A stretch of DNA of 64,000 nt from assembly GCA_049583635.1 (NCBI GenBank), contig JBAUWF010000042.1, positions 68,736-132,735 of the forward strand, written 5' to 3'. Made by a program: the position numbers and the translations under genes. The number at the start of each line of letters is the position of its first letter. Positions within the stretch are counted from its first letter, which is position 1. Of this stretch, positions 26,344 to 35,906 are shown in pieces. The notes under the pieces were generated by a model. The model did not search any database. It had not been told where the DNA came from and saw nothing but the letters and a program-made list of their open reading frames with translations. This stretch comes from Dokdonella_A sp049583635. Its GTDB lineage: Bacteria > Pseudomonadota > Gammaproteobacteria > Xanthomonadales > Rhodanobacteraceae.

Positions 26344-27771
26344 ATGAATGCATTGCCAGCCGAAACAACGGACTTCATCGAGAATCGCACCTTCGACGAA
26401 ATCGAAGTCGGCGACCATGCCAGCCTGGTGCGTACGCTGACCCAACGCGACATCGGGCTGTTCGCGGCGATGTCCGGTGACGTCAATCCGGCCCATATGG
26501 ATCCCGTCTACGCGCGCACCGATCTGTTCCATCGCGTGATTGCCCACGGCATGTGGGGTGGTGCGCTGATCTCCGCGGTGCTCGGCACCGAACTGCCCGG
26601 GCCGGGCACGATCTATCTTTCGCAGGACCTGCACTTCCACGCTCCGATCGGTCTGGGCGATACCGTCACCGTCAGCGTTACAGCGAAAGAGAAGATCGCG
26701 GATGGGCATCGCATCCTCTTCGACTGCCGCTGCAGCAACCAGCAAGGCGAAGACGTGATCCTGGGTAGCGCCGAGGTGAAGGCGCCGGTGGAAAAGATCC
26801 GACGCCGGCGCCTCGAATTGCCGGAAATCCGGCTTGGGAGCCACGACCGCTTTCGCGAATTGATGGCACGGGCGGCGTTGGGCGTCCCCATCGCAACCGC
26901 GGTAGCCCACCCTTGCGACCCGGTGTCGCTCAGCGCCGCGCTCGACGCCGCGAAGGCCGGTTTGATCGTGCCGATCCTGGTTGGTCCCACTGCCAAAATA
27001 CAGGCCGCCGCGAAACAGGCCGGGCTGGATATCAGTGCCTTGCGCATTGTCGACACCCTGCACAGCCACGCGGCGGCCGCCGCGGCTGTGGCGCTCGTGC
27101 GCAACGGCGAGGCGCATCTGCTGATGAAGGGCTCGCTGCAGACCGACGAACTGATGCACGCGGTCGTCGCTGCCGACAGCGGTCTGCGCACGGATCGCCG
27201 GCTCAGTCATGCCTACCTGATGGACGTGCCGGGCTACGCCCGTCCTCTGCTGGTGACCGACGCCGCGATCAACATTGCTCCGACACTGGCCGAGAAGCGC
27301 GACATCATCCAGAACGCGATCGACCTGGCCCACATCATGGGGCTGGCGGAGCCACGCGTCGCCGTGCTGTCGGCGGTCGAGACGGTGAACCCGGCGATTC
27401 CCTCGACCATCGACGCCGCCGCGCTGTGCAAGATGGCTGAGCGCGGACAGATCACCGGCGGCGTCGTCGACGGCCCGCTGGCATTCGACAACGCGGTCAG
27501 CCCCGAGGCGGCACGCGAGAAGGGTATCGTTTCGCCGGTCGCGGGTCTGGCCGACATCCTGGTCGTTCCGGATCTTGAATCGGGCAACATGCTGGCCAAG
27601 CAACTGACCTTCCTCGCCGGCGCCGACGCCGCCGGCATCGTGATGGGCGCGCGGGTGCCGATCATTCTGACCAGCCGTGCCGATTCGCCGCGCACCCACG
27701 TGGCGTCCTGCGCGGTGGCGGTGTTGGTGGCGCGGTCGGCGTACTCCTTGCCCGTGCCGATTGATGCCTGA
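26344..27771 (+). CDS. MaoC-like/phosphate acyltransferase fusion (bifunctional enoyl-CoA hydratase/phosphate acetyltransferase)
   Basis: The 475-residue protein joins an N-terminal MaoC hot-dog domain (residues 10-150, with GDVNPAHMDPVYA and IAHGMWGG) to a C-terminal phosphate acetyl/butyryltransferase domain (about 165-470; LMKGSLQTDELMHAV, GVVDGPLAFDNAVS). The C-terminal half makes acetyl- or acyl-phosphate from acyl-CoA, and the next gene turns that into acetate and ATP. The hydratase-like half may act on enoyl-CoA or only bind acyl groups. ATG 26344 is preceded by AAGGAG; the open frame further upstream lacks homology. Acetate kinase starts 3 bp after the stop, so both form an overflow or fermentative pair typical of low-oxygen clusters. 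Confidence 0.9.
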   Translation: MNALPAETTDFIENRTFDEIEVGDHASLVRTLTQRDIGLFAAMSGDVNPAHMDPVYARTDLFHRVIAHGMWGGALISAVLGTELPGPGTIYLSQDLHFHAPIGLGDTVTVSVTAKEKIADGHRILFDCRCSNQQGEDVILGSAEVKAPVEKIRRRRLELPEIRLGSHDRFRELMARAALGVPIATAVAHPCDPVSLSAALDAAKAGLIVPILVGPTAKIQAAAKQAGLDISALRIVDTLHSHAAAAAAVALVRNGEAHLLMKGSLQTDELMHAVVAADSGLRTDRRLSHAYLMDVPGYARPLLVTDAAINIAPTLAEKRDIIQNAIDLAHIMGLAEPRVAVLSAVETVNPAIPSTIDAAALCKMAERGQITGGVVDGPLAFDNAVSPEAAREKGIVSPVAGLADILVVPDLESGNMLAKQLTFLAGADAAGIVMGARVPIILTSRADSPRTHVASCAVAVLVARSAYSLPVPIDA

Positions 27772-27774
27772 CAC

Positions 27775-28983
27775 GTGTCCAGGGCCATCCTTACCCTCAA
27801 CGCCGGCTCGTCCAGCATCAAGTTCGCGCTGTATGGAATGGCGACGGCTGGACCGCAGCAACGGCTGTCGCACGGCCAGATCGAAGGCATCGGCAACGTG
27901 CCGCATTTCATCGCCAAGGATGCGGAGGGTGTCACGCTGACCGAGCATCGGTGGCCGGCAGCCGCAAAACTCGATCACGAAGCACTGCTGACCCCCTTGC
28001 TCGCGTGGATCACTTCGCGCCTCGGTGTTGAATCCCTGGTTGCGGTCGGCCATCGGGTGGTGCACGGGGGTGAAACCTGGGATCGGCCCGTTCGTCTGAC
28101 CCCTGCGGTGATCGCCAGCCTGGCCAGGCTGATCCCGCTGGCGCCACTACACCAGCCACATAGTCTCGCCGCAGTGGAGGCGGTTACGCGACTGCGACCT
28201 GGATTGCCGCAGGTGGCCTGTTTCGACACGGCGTTCCATCACGGCATGGCACCGACCGTCAGCCGGCTGGCGCTGCCCCGAAAATACGCGGCCGAAGGTG
28301 TGCGCCGCTACGGGTTTCATGGGCTGTCCTATGAATACATTGTCGGACGTCTGCGCGAGCAGGCCCCCGCGTTGGCCGCCGGCCGCGTGATCGCGGCCCA
28401 CCTTGGCAATGGCGCCAGCCTGTGCGCGATGCGCGATGGTCACAGCGTCGATACCACGATGGGCTTCACCGCGCTGGACGGGTTGGTGATGGGCACACGC
28501 TGCGGCAGCCTCGACCCGGGAGCTGTGCTGTACCTGCAGCAGGAGCATGGTCTGAGCGTGTCCACGGTCGAACACATGCTCTACAACGATAGTGGCCTGC
28601 TCGGGATATCCGGTATCAGCAACGACATGCGCACGCTGCTGGCCAGCAACGATCTTCACGCGCACGAGGCGATCGATCTGTTTGTATTTCGCATCGCGCG
28701 CGAGATCGGTGCCCTGACCTGCAGCCTGGGCGGACTCGACGGCTTGGTGTTTTCGGCAGGCATCGGCGAACACGCCGCGTCGGTCCGGGCGGCCGTCTGT
28801 GCACGGCTGGCGTGGCTGGGCGTCGCCTGCGACACGGATGCCAATGCCGGCGATGCCGGCGTGATCAGCACCCCCGACAGTCGTGTGCAGGTGCGTGTGG
28901 TTGCCACCGACGAGGAGGCGATGATCGCCACGCATACCAGAAACGTGCTGCTGACGCCTTCGTCAGCGGCAACATCAGCCTGA
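27775..28983 (+). CDS. ackA: Acetate kinase
   Basis: The 402-residue ASKHA-fold kinase starts SRAILTLNAGSSSIKFALYG and contains GHRVVHGGE, YGFHGLSYEYI, HLGNGASLCAMRDGHSVDTTMGF and GIGEHAASVRAAVC, all acetate kinase signatures. It converts acetyl-phosphate and ADP to acetate and ATP in the cytoplasm. Translation starts at a GTG 3 bp after the phosphotransacetylase stop, so it is co-transcribed and probably coupled. Length is normal for the family. Confidence 0.95.
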   Translation: MSRAILTLNAGSSSIKFALYGMATAGPQQRLSHGQIEGIGNVPHFIAKDAEGVTLTEHRWPAAAKLDHEALLTPLLAWITSRLGVESLVAVGHRVVHGGETWDRPVRLTPAVIASLARLIPLAPLHQPHSLAAVEAVTRLRPGLPQVACFDTAFHHGMAPTVSRLALPRKYAAEGVRRYGFHGLSYEYIVGRLREQAPALAAGRVIAAHLGNGASLCAMRDGHSVDTTMGFTALDGLVMGTRCGSLDPGAVLYLQQEHGLSVSTVEHMLYNDSGLLGISGISNDMRTLLASNDLHAHEAIDLFVFRIAREIGALTCSLGGLDGLVFSAGIGEHAASVRAAVCARLAWLGVACDTDANAGDAGVISTPDSRVQVRVVATDEEAMIATHTRNVLLTPSSAATSA

Positions 28984-29033
28984 GGCTGGAGGGGTGCCTG
29001 TGATACACCACAGTGCTAGAGTGCCCGCATATC

Positions 29034-29834
29034 ATGCGAGGTGGCGGCCGTTCGCCTTCGATCTTGACCTTGACGGAACTTGGAGCAGTCATTCTGGATC
29101 TCGACCAGCTGCGGCGCAGTTGCGCGTCGTGCGCGTTGCGCAAGCTGTGTCTGCCGGCCGGCATAGACGAGCCTGACCTGCAGCGGTTGGATGTGGTCGT
29201 ACGCGACAAGCGCCTGCTCGAACGAGGCAAGGCCCTCTACCGCCAGGGCGACGCGTTCCACGCCTTGTATGTGGTGCGGACCGGGTCACTCAAGACCTTT
29301 GTGGAAAATCCTGCCGGCGATGTGCAGGTGCTGGGCTTTCATTTGCCCGGCGAGATCGTGGGCATGGATGCGCTGGCCGACAATCGCCATCTTTGCGGTG
29401 CCGAGGCGCTGGAGCGCGCCAGCATTTGCGAGTTGCCGTACGTGCAACTGCAACGGGTCGTCAGTGAGATACCCAAACTGCATCAGCAACTGGGGCGTGT
29501 CGTCAGCCGCGAAGTGGCAGCCGACCATGGCCACCTCGTGATGATGGGCCGGCAGCACGCGCAGGAACGGCTCGCCATTTTCCTGCGCGGCTTCGCCGAA
29601 CGCTACGAACGGTTATCGCGCGATCCGCTGAGGTTGTTGTTGCCGATGTCCCGCCACGATCTGGCCAACTACCTCGGTTTGGCGATGGAAACGGTCAGCC
29701 GCCTGTTCGGACGGATGGAAACCGAGAATATCCTCGCGGTGGACCGCAAGAAGGTGCACATCCTGCGCCCCGCGCTTCTGGCCGGCTTGTGCGGCGACGA
29801 ACGGCCAATGCTTTTCGGCAGCGAGGCGGGCTGA
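29034..29834 (+). CDS. FNR/ANR-type oxygen-sensing transcription regulator
   Basis: With the ATG at 29034 the protein has 266 residues. The N-terminal CASCALRKLC places cysteines at C30, C33 and C39 in the same spacing as FNR C20/C23/C29. C132 in SICELPY corresponds to FNR C122. Together they can hold an oxygen-labile 4Fe-4S cluster. A cyclic-nucleotide-type beta-roll follows, then the helix-turn-helix SRHDLANYLGLAMETVSRLFGR, whose E219, S222 and R223 equal the FNR residues that read TTGAT. A GTG at 29013 in frame would add seven residues; neither start has a good ribosome site. It is the likely activator of the FNR boxes in this window. Confidence 0.93.
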   Translation: MRGGGRSPSILTLTELGAVILDLDQLRRSCASCALRKLCLPAGIDEPDLQRLDVVVRDKRLLERGKALYRQGDAFHALYVVRTGSLKTFVENPAGDVQVLGFHLPGEIVGMDALADNRHLCGAEALERASICELPYVQLQRVVSEIPKLHQQLGRVVSREVAADHGHLVMMGRQHAQERLAIFLRGFAERYERLSRDPLRLLLPMSRHDLANYLGLAMETVSRLFGRMETENILAVDRKKVHILRPALLAGLCGDERPMLFGSEAG

Positions 29835-29850
29835 ACCATGTCGAGTTCTT

Positions 29851-29864
29851 TTGACTTCGATCAA
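29851..29864 (+). promoter_or_regulatory. FNR-like box before the GNAT gene (one mismatch)
   Basis: TTGACTTCGATCAA has one mismatch to the consensus. A -10-like GATATT or TATTCA lies at 29889-29896, giving a start 43-46 bases from the box centre. The GNAT start codon follows at 29955. Confidence 0.55.
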
Positions 29865-29954
29865 ACGGTGCCTTCGCGCCGTGGGCAAGATATTCACCAG
29901 CACGCAAGGCTGTTACGTTCCGGCTGTCTGGCGTGCGTTTGACGGAGGCTTTGC

Positions 29955-30518
29955 ATGTCGAATTCCACCACCGGGCGCCCATCGGCGCCGGCTTTCCCGG
30001 AAGTTACCGGCGATCACTGGATCGAGAAATTGAACGACGGCAGCCATGTGCTGATCCGACCGATCCGTGTCGAGGACCGCGAGCGCGAGAGTGACTTCAT
30101 CAATCGCCTTTCGCCGGAGGCACGCCATTTCCGCTTTCTCGGTTCGATGAGAGGCGTGAGCCCCGCATTGCTCGACCTGCTGATGGCTGTCGATTACCAC
30201 AAGAGCACGGCCTTCGTGGCGCTGGCGCATGAGGATGGCGTGCTGCGCGAAGTGGGCGTGAGCCGCTACGCCGCTTCCGGCGACGACGAGCATTGCGAGT
30301 GCGCAATCACGGTTGCCGACAATTGGCGGCATCGCGGCCTCGGGGTGACGCTGATGCGCCATCTGATCGACACGGCGCGCAGCAATGGTTTCCGTCAGAT
30401 GTTTTCGATCGACGACAGCGCCAACCAGGCGATGCGGGAACTGGCGCATTACCTCGGTTTTCACAGCACCTCGGTCCCCGAGGATGCCACGCAAGTCATC
30501 CACACCCTCGATCTGTGA
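29955..30518 (+). CDS. GNAT family N-acetyltransferase
   Basis: The 187-residue protein is a single GNAT domain, with the acetyl-CoA-binding motif A around residues 118-130 (VADNWRHRGLGVTLMRHLI; RxxGxG/A-type RHRGLG). The N-terminal part (DGSHVLIRPIRVEDRERESDFINRLSPEARHFRFLG) is typical of the acetyltransferase module of protein acetyltransferases (Pat-like). It may acetylate proteins such as acyl-CoA synthetases, but no substrate is visible. GGAGG occurs about 10 bases before the ATG. The upstream FNR-like box suggests anaerobic expression with the rest of the cluster. The 283 bp after it, up to the convergent glycosidase, hold no gene that I recognise. Confidence 0.88.
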   Translation: MSNSTTGRPSAPAFPEVTGDHWIEKLNDGSHVLIRPIRVEDRERESDFINRLSPEARHFRFLGSMRGVSPALLDLLMAVDYHKSTAFVALAHEDGVLREVGVSRYAASGDDEHCECAITVADNWRHRGLGVTLMRHLIDTARSNGFRQMFSIDDSANQAMRELAHYLGFHSTSVPEDATQVIHTLDL

Positions 30519-30801
30519 GGTCGTACTCGCGAATGACGTCAACCCGATTGAGTCCGCCACGCTTCAATCCAGACGTCAATGGCGCACCTACCGGCGCCTG
30601 ATCGCCCAACTTGTATGGAATATTGTCGACCCACCCCGCGCGCGGCGCGACGATGCTCAATTTGCCCAGCAAGATCCGCTACGCCCTGGCCTGTGCCTCG
30701 TACGCGCGACAAACGGAAAGATGCAGCGTGAAAACAGGTTGATGACGAATTGACCGGTCGCAATCGCTCTCATGACGCCCGACCGGGAGGTTCGCGCCAG
30801 C

Positions 30802-32652
30802 CTAAGAGTGCTCGCTACGTCCATGCGCTTTCGAGCCGCTTTGCGTTCCATTTGTCCTGCCCGCGCGCTGCTTCGACGGACTCTGGTGATCAATCCCCGT
30901 CAGGTTCAAGGCCGTATCGATCAGCGCAATGTGCGAGAGCGCCTGCGGGAAATTGCCGAGCATGCGCCCGGCTTTGGGGTCGTATTCCTCGGCCAGCAGT
31001 CCGACGTCGTTGCGCAAGGACAGCAGGTACTCAAACAGGCGCCGCGCATCGCCCATGCGGTTCTGCAGAACGTAATTGTCGGCCAGCCAGAAGCTGCATG
31101 CGACAAAAGCGCCTTCGCCGGGTGGCAGGCCGTCGACGCCGCGATGGGTTTCGTAGCGCTTGACCAGGCCATCGACCAGCAGATGCTTCTCGATCGCGGC
31201 TACGGTCCCGATGATGCGCGGGTCGTCCGCCGGAAGGAAACCGACGATCGGTAACAGAAGCAGGCTCGCATCGAGATGCGGCGTCCCGTAGGCCTGCACG
31301 AAACTGTTCTGTTCGGTGTCGAATCCGCGCTCGCATACCTCGGTATGGATGCGCGCGGCAATCTCGCGCCAATGCTTGCGATCCGCCGGACCGACATCGT
31401 CGCTGTCATCCTCGGCAGCGCGCTGGAAAGCCACCCAGGCCATTACCTTGGAATGGACGAAGTGTTGCGGGTCGCCGCGAATTTCCCAGATGCCTTGATC
31501 GGGTTTCTTCCATATTTTTTCAAGATTCGCCAGCAACCCACGCCGCATCGCGCGTGCCTCGGCGTGTGCGGCACGCAGTCCGCCCCTGCGCGCCTGTGCC
31601 ATTGCGTCCGCGAGTTCACCATAGACATCGAGTTGCATCTGACTGGCCGCGCTGTTGCCGATACGCACCGGCGTCGAATTCTCGTAACCTGGAAGCCACG
31701 GCAGCTCGAGTTCCGGCAGCAGACATTCGCCGGCGACGCCGTACATGATCTGCAGTTGCTTGGCATGTCCGGCCATCGCCCGCACGACCCAGAGACTCCA
31801 CGCATCCGCCTCGTCGTAGTAGCCTGCATTCATGAGCGCGATCAGAGTGAACGCCGCGTCGCGTATCCAGCAGTAGCGGTAGTCCCAATTGCGCGAACCG
31901 CCGATCTTTTCGGGCAGGGAGGTGGTGGGTGCCGCAACGATTCCGCCGGTCGGCCGGAAGGTCAGGCCGCGCAGCGTGACCAGCGAGCGCATCATCGCAT
32001 CGGTCCATTCGCCGGCATCGGCGCATCTGGCGATCCACTCGGTTTGTTCGCGCGTGGTTTCCTCGAGTGCTTCCAGCGGGTCGAGCGCCTCGGGCGGTGG
32101 TAGATGGGAGCGTCCGTGCACCAGCGTGAATGGTATGGTTTCGTCGGCCGAGACTTCGAAATCAGCGATCGAACGCATGTCTTCGCCGCAAATCCGGATC
32201 GGTGTGCGCAACACGATGCGCTCGGGGCCGGCAATTGCATGGAGTTCGCCATTGTCGCCGCGCGTGACCCACGGAATGGTGCGTCCGTAGTCAAAACGCA
32301 GCATCAACTCGGACCTCATCCGTACCTTGCCGCGACGCCCGACCACGAGCCGGGCCAGTTGCCCCGGGCCCTCGTGCATCGGCATGAAATCGATTAGTGT
32401 CACCGCGCCTTCGCCGGTCTCGAATTCGGTTTCGAGCACCATCGTCGTGTCGCGGTAATGGCGCGTGACCTCGAACTCTCCGACCGGGGCGATGCGCCAG
32501 AAGCCGTTTTCCGCGGTGCCGAGCAGCGCCGCGAAACACGCGGCGGAATCGAAGCGTGGCCAGCACAGCCAGTCAATCGAACCGTCGCGGCTGACCAGCG
32601 CGCAACTGCGACAGTCGCCGATCATCGCGTAATCTTCGATGCGGCGACTCAT
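30802..32652 (-). CDS. Glycoside hydrolase family 15 protein (glucoamylase/trehalase-like)
   Basis: The 616-residue protein begins MSRRIEDYAMIGDCRSCALVSRDGSIDWLCWPRFDS, typical of the N-terminal beta-sandwich of bacterial GH15 proteins. It continues with the (alpha/alpha)6 barrel, containing SLPEKIGGSRNWDYRYCWIRDAAF and CSFWLADNYVLQNRMGDARRLFEYLLS. GH15 enzymes hydrolyse alpha-glucosidic bonds; relatives of this branch include trehalases, and the substrate is not certain here. There is no signal peptide, so it is cytoplasmic. The frame is open to 32871, but the segment before MSRRIEDY is not protein-like. No good ribosome site is visible at the chosen start. Confidence 0.87.
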   Translation of the reverse strand: MSRRIEDYAMIGDCRSCALVSRDGSIDWLCWPRFDSAACFAALLGTAENGFWRIAPVGEFEVTRHYRDTTMVLETEFETGEGAVTLIDFMPMHEGPGQLARLVVGRRGKVRMRSELMLRFDYGRTIPWVTRGDNGELHAIAGPERIVLRTPIRICGEDMRSIADFEVSADETIPFTLVHGRSHLPPPEALDPLEALEETTREQTEWIARCADAGEWTDAMMRSLVTLRGLTFRPTGGIVAAPTTSLPEKIGGSRNWDYRYCWIRDAAFTLIALMNAGYYDEADAWSLWVVRAMAGHAKQLQIMYGVAGECLLPELELPWLPGYENSTPVRIGNSAASQMQLDVYGELADAMAQARRGGLRAAHAEARAMRRGLLANLEKIWKKPDQGIWEIRGDPQHFVHSKVMAWVAFQRAAEDDSDDVGPADRKHWREIAARIHTEVCERGFDTEQNSFVQAYGTPHLDASLLLLPIVGFLPADDPRIIGTVAAIEKHLLVDGLVKRYETHRGVDGLPPGEGAFVACSFWLADNYVLQNRMGDARRLFEYLLSLRNDVGLLAEEYDPKAGRMLGNFPQALSHIALIDTALNLTGIDHQSPSKQRAGRTNGTQSGSKAHGRSEHS

Positions 32653-33035
32653 GTCGTTGCGTCGTCGGCGCGGGCCCGGGAAATGCCAGGCGCGTTCCGC
32701 GTCGCTCTCGGTGATATTACCGTTGGTTTTTTGGGGCTGAACACGGCGGCAGAGGATAATGGATACCAGCCGATCGCGCACGAAGATGCAATGCGAGAGC
32801 AGGGGCAACGTCATCGCGCGATTGGGTTCGCTGCGTGTTCGTCTGCAAGGCTCTGCCCGGCTCATCCACATTCGGTACCTTCCCGCGCAAACGCGGAAGG
32901 AACAGCGAAAACAATCACGGTGTGGAACCCCTTTTTCTCATCTGCGTCGGGCTCCCACGGCAAGATCGCAACACGGAATATTGCGAGCCACTACACTGTC
33001 GGATCGGCCTGCATTCAATCGCAACGGACTTGATC
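32653..33035. other. 383-bp divergent intergenic region
   Basis: This gap separates the divergent glycosidase and hydrolase genes. Open frames enter it from both sides but read as low-complexity Arg/Ser-rich sequence. I see no clear promoter, RNA gene or repeat. Confidence 0.35.
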
Positions 33036-33548
33036 ATGAAAGGAACTGTCATTCTGTCGCACGGCCTCGATAGCGGGCCGCGGGCGACCAAGGTCAGCGC
33101 GCTCGCCGAAATTGCTGAGACGCTGGGTTGGAACAGCGTGCGACCGGACTATCGCAGCATCGATGCGGAGCGCAACGCGCGTTCGATCGACGCGCGCATC
33201 GCGCATGCGCTGGCGCAGACACCGGCCGAGGGTCGCATTGTGTTTGGCGGCTCGAGCATGGGTGCATTCGTGTCGGGGCTCTCCTCGCTCGCTCGCGCAT
33301 GCGAAGGCTTGTTTCTGCTCGCCCTGCCGATCGAGATCGAGGGGGTCGCGCGCCGCTTTGTTGCAGCGAACGTACGCACCACGCTGATTCACGGTTGGGG
33401 TGACGAGCTGTGCCCGGTCGACGCCACCATCGCGTTTGCACGCGAGCGTGGTGATACGTTGCATTTGGTGGCGGACGATCACCGACTCAGCCATCATGTC
33501 GACTATTGTGCGCAGGTGTTTCGCGAATTCTTGCTGGGCCTGCAATGA
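33036..33548 (+). CDS. Small alpha/beta hydrolase (YqiA-like)
   Basis: The 170-residue protein is a minimal alpha/beta hydrolase. It has an oxyanion region ILSHGLDSGP, the nucleophile elbow GGSSMGA (Ser74), an acidic region HGWGDELCPVD, and a C-terminal DDHRLSHHVDY supplying the histidine. This size and order fit the YqiA/UPF0227-type esterases, whose natural substrates are unknown. Translation starts at ATG 33036 where homology begins. The rlmKL gene follows 72 bp downstream on the same strand. Confidence 0.82.
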   Translation: MKGTVILSHGLDSGPRATKVSALAEIAETLGWNSVRPDYRSIDAERNARSIDARIAHALAQTPAEGRIVFGGSSMGAFVSGLSSLARACEGLFLLALPIEIEGVARRFVAANVRTTLIHGWGDELCPVDATIAFARERGDTLHLVADDHRLSHHVDYCAQVFREFLLGLQ

Positions 33549-33620
33549 CGTTTGCGCGGGCCTTGCGCACGAATGGTGTGGCTCCAGCACGAATGCTGCC
33601 GAAGGTGACGCCCAATCTTC

Positions 33621-35828
33621 ATGCCGCACTACTTCGCCACCTGCCCGAAAGGCATCGAATACCTGCTGCGCGATGAACTGACCGCGCTCGGTGCCGGCGC
33701 CGCGCGCGAGGCACTGGCCGGCGTGCATTTCGATGGTGACCTGGCGGTCGGCTATCGCGCCTGTCTGTGGTCGCGCCTGGCCAGTCGCATTTTGATGCCG
33801 CTGGCGGAGTTCGCGGCGCCGGATGACGACGCGCTGTACGCAGGCGTGCAGGGCATCGACTGGTCGGCTCATCTGACCACCCACGGGAGTCTGGCAGTCG
33901 ATGTGGTCGGCAGCACGGCGGCACTTCGGCACACGCAATACGTCGCGCAACGCGTCAAGGATGCAGTGGTCGACCAATTCCGCGATCGCTGTGGGATGCG
34001 TCCTGGCGTCGATCTACAACAGCCGTCCATACGGTTGAACCTGTTGCTGCGTCGCAATCGTGCGAGCTTGTCGCTGGATCTGGCTGGAGCGCCTTTGCAC
34101 CAGCGCGGCTGGCGCGTCGGGCAGGGCGATGCACCGCTCAAGGAAAACCTCGCCTGTGCGATATTGCTGCGTGGGGGATGGCCGGCGATATCTGCCGCGG
34201 GCGGCGCCCTGGTCGATCCGATGTGCGGCGTGGGCACGTTGCTGATTGAAGGGGCCCTGATGGCGGCTGACCAGGCACCGGGCATCAAACGCGACTATTT
34301 CGGGTTTTTCGGCTGGCGCGGGCACGACGCAGCGTTGTGGCAATCATTGCTCGACGAGGCCCACGTGCGAGCCGAGGCGGGCATGCGCGCACTGGCGGCC
34401 GCGTTTTTTGGATACGACGCGAACGCGCAGGTGCTGGCCGAGGCCAGGCTCAACGCCGAGACGGCCGGCCTTGCACACGTGGTTCGGCTCGCGCGGCAAT
34501 CAGTGGATCGTCTCGACGCACCGGTAGGGCAGGCCAGCGGTCTGGTTGTCTGCAATCCGCCCTACGGCGAGCGACTTGGTGAACGCGCGCGACTGACGCC
34601 GTTGTATCGCTCGCTGGGCGAGCGTCTGCGCGATGGTTTCGCCGGCTGGCATGCGGCGATCATCACGGCCGATCGGGAACTCGGGCGCGACATCGGGTTG
34701 CATCCGCGCAAGCGATACGTTCTCTACAACGGCGCTCTCGAATGCCGCTTGCTTGTATACGACATTGCCGATCGACAGGTACGCATGCGCGCCGAACCGG
34801 TGCTTTCGCCCGGCGCTACGGCTGTGGCCAATCGCATCGGCAAGAACGCGCGCCGCCTTCGCAAGCGTCTGCAACGAGAGGCCATTGGCTGCTACCGAGT
34901 GTATGACGCGGATATGCCGGAATACGCCGCAGCGATCGACGTCTATACGGCTGTTGGTATCGACAAGGATACCGGCGCATCTTCCGGTTCCGGCGCGTCA
35001 ACGCAACGTGTGTTCCCGCAGACCTGGCTGCATTTGCAGGAATATGCGGCCCCGCGCACCATTTCGACCGACGATGCGCGCGTGCGGTTGGGCGAACTGG
35101 TGCGTGCGACAAGCGAGGTCTTCGACGTGCCACGCACGCGGATTGCAGTCAAGACGCGGCGACGCGGCAGAGGCGGCGGCGGTCACGGACAGTTTGAGGA
35201 TCGTGGCGAATTCCTGATCGTGGAGGAGGGTGGTCTGCGCCTGCGCGTGAATCTGTTCGATCATCTCGATACCGGGCTGTTCCTCGATCATCGTCCGACG
35301 CGTGCGCGCTTGCGAGCTCGCGCACGCGGCGCGAGATTCCTCAATCTGTTCTGCTATACCGCGAGTGCGACTGTGCTTGCCGCTGCCGGTAGCGCAAGCA
35401 CGACGCTCGGCGTCGATCTGTCGCCGACCTATCTCGACTGGGCCGCGCGTAATCTCGCACTCAACGGGTTTACCGGCCCCGCGCACCGATTGATCCAGGC
35501 CGACGTGTTGCAATGGCTGGCCCACGATAACGGCGAGTACGACCTGATTTTTGTCGATCCGCCGACGTTCTCGAACTCAAAGCGCGCGGATGACTTCGAA
35601 GTGCAACGCGACCACGTGGCGCTGCTGAGGCTGTGTGGTGCCCGTCTGGCTGCTGGTGGAACGATTGTCTTCTCGGTCAACAATCGTCGTTTCCGCATCG
35701 ATCGCGACGCCTTGACGGACTTCTTTGTCGAGGATGTGACGGCGGCCAGTATTCCGTTCGATTTCTCGCGTAACCCGCGCATCCATCAGTGCCACGAGTT
35801 GCAGCGGTGCGCGCCGACAATTCCTTAA
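33621..35828 (+). CDS. rlmL: Bifunctional 23S rRNA methyltransferase RlmK/RlmL
   Basis: The 735-residue protein carries an N-terminal THUMP domain (residues 45-160), a first methyltransferase domain with the catalytic NPPYGER motif at about 311, and a second domain with VDPPTFSNSKR at about 643. The first half (RlmL) makes N2-methylguanosine at 23S position 2445, and the second (RlmK) makes N7-methylguanosine at 2069, both in the peptidyl transferase region. Length and fusion match the gammaproteobacterial enzyme. An insert with poly-Gly/Arg (RRRGRGGGGHGQ, about residue 515) lies between the domains. Confidence 0.95.
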   Translation: MPHYFATCPKGIEYLLRDELTALGAGAAREALAGVHFDGDLAVGYRACLWSRLASRILMPLAEFAAPDDDALYAGVQGIDWSAHLTTHGSLAVDVVGSTAALRHTQYVAQRVKDAVVDQFRDRCGMRPGVDLQQPSIRLNLLLRRNRASLSLDLAGAPLHQRGWRVGQGDAPLKENLACAILLRGGWPAISAAGGALVDPMCGVGTLLIEGALMAADQAPGIKRDYFGFFGWRGHDAALWQSLLDEAHVRAEAGMRALAAAFFGYDANAQVLAEARLNAETAGLAHVVRLARQSVDRLDAPVGQASGLVVCNPPYGERLGERARLTPLYRSLGERLRDGFAGWHAAIITADRELGRDIGLHPRKRYVLYNGALECRLLVYDIADRQVRMRAEPVLSPGATAVANRIGKNARRLRKRLQREAIGCYRVYDADMPEYAAAIDVYTAVGIDKDTGASSGSGASTQRVFPQTWLHLQEYAAPRTISTDDARVRLGELVRATSEVFDVPRTRIAVKTRRRGRGGGGHGQFEDRGEFLIVEEGGLRLRVNLFDHLDTGLFLDHRPTRARLRARARGARFLNLFCYTASATVLAAAGSASTTLGVDLSPTYLDWAARNLALNGFTGPAHRLIQADVLQWLAHDNGEYDLIFVDPPTFSNSKRADDFEVQRDHVALLRLCGARLAAGGTIVFSVNNRRFRIDRDALTDFFVEDVTAASIPFDFSRNPRIHQCHELQRCAPTIP

Positions 35829-35906
35829 CGCATGCGTACAGAATTTCAGTCCCGATTCAGCAGCAAGGTCGCAGCATCATCGCGTGAAATATGGAGGGGC
35901 AAAGAC

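Noticed and set aside
26323..28065. 580-codon minus-strand frame opposite the MaoC fusion and acetate kinase
   Set aside because: Antisense shadow with biased composition; both plus-strand genes carry all family motifs.
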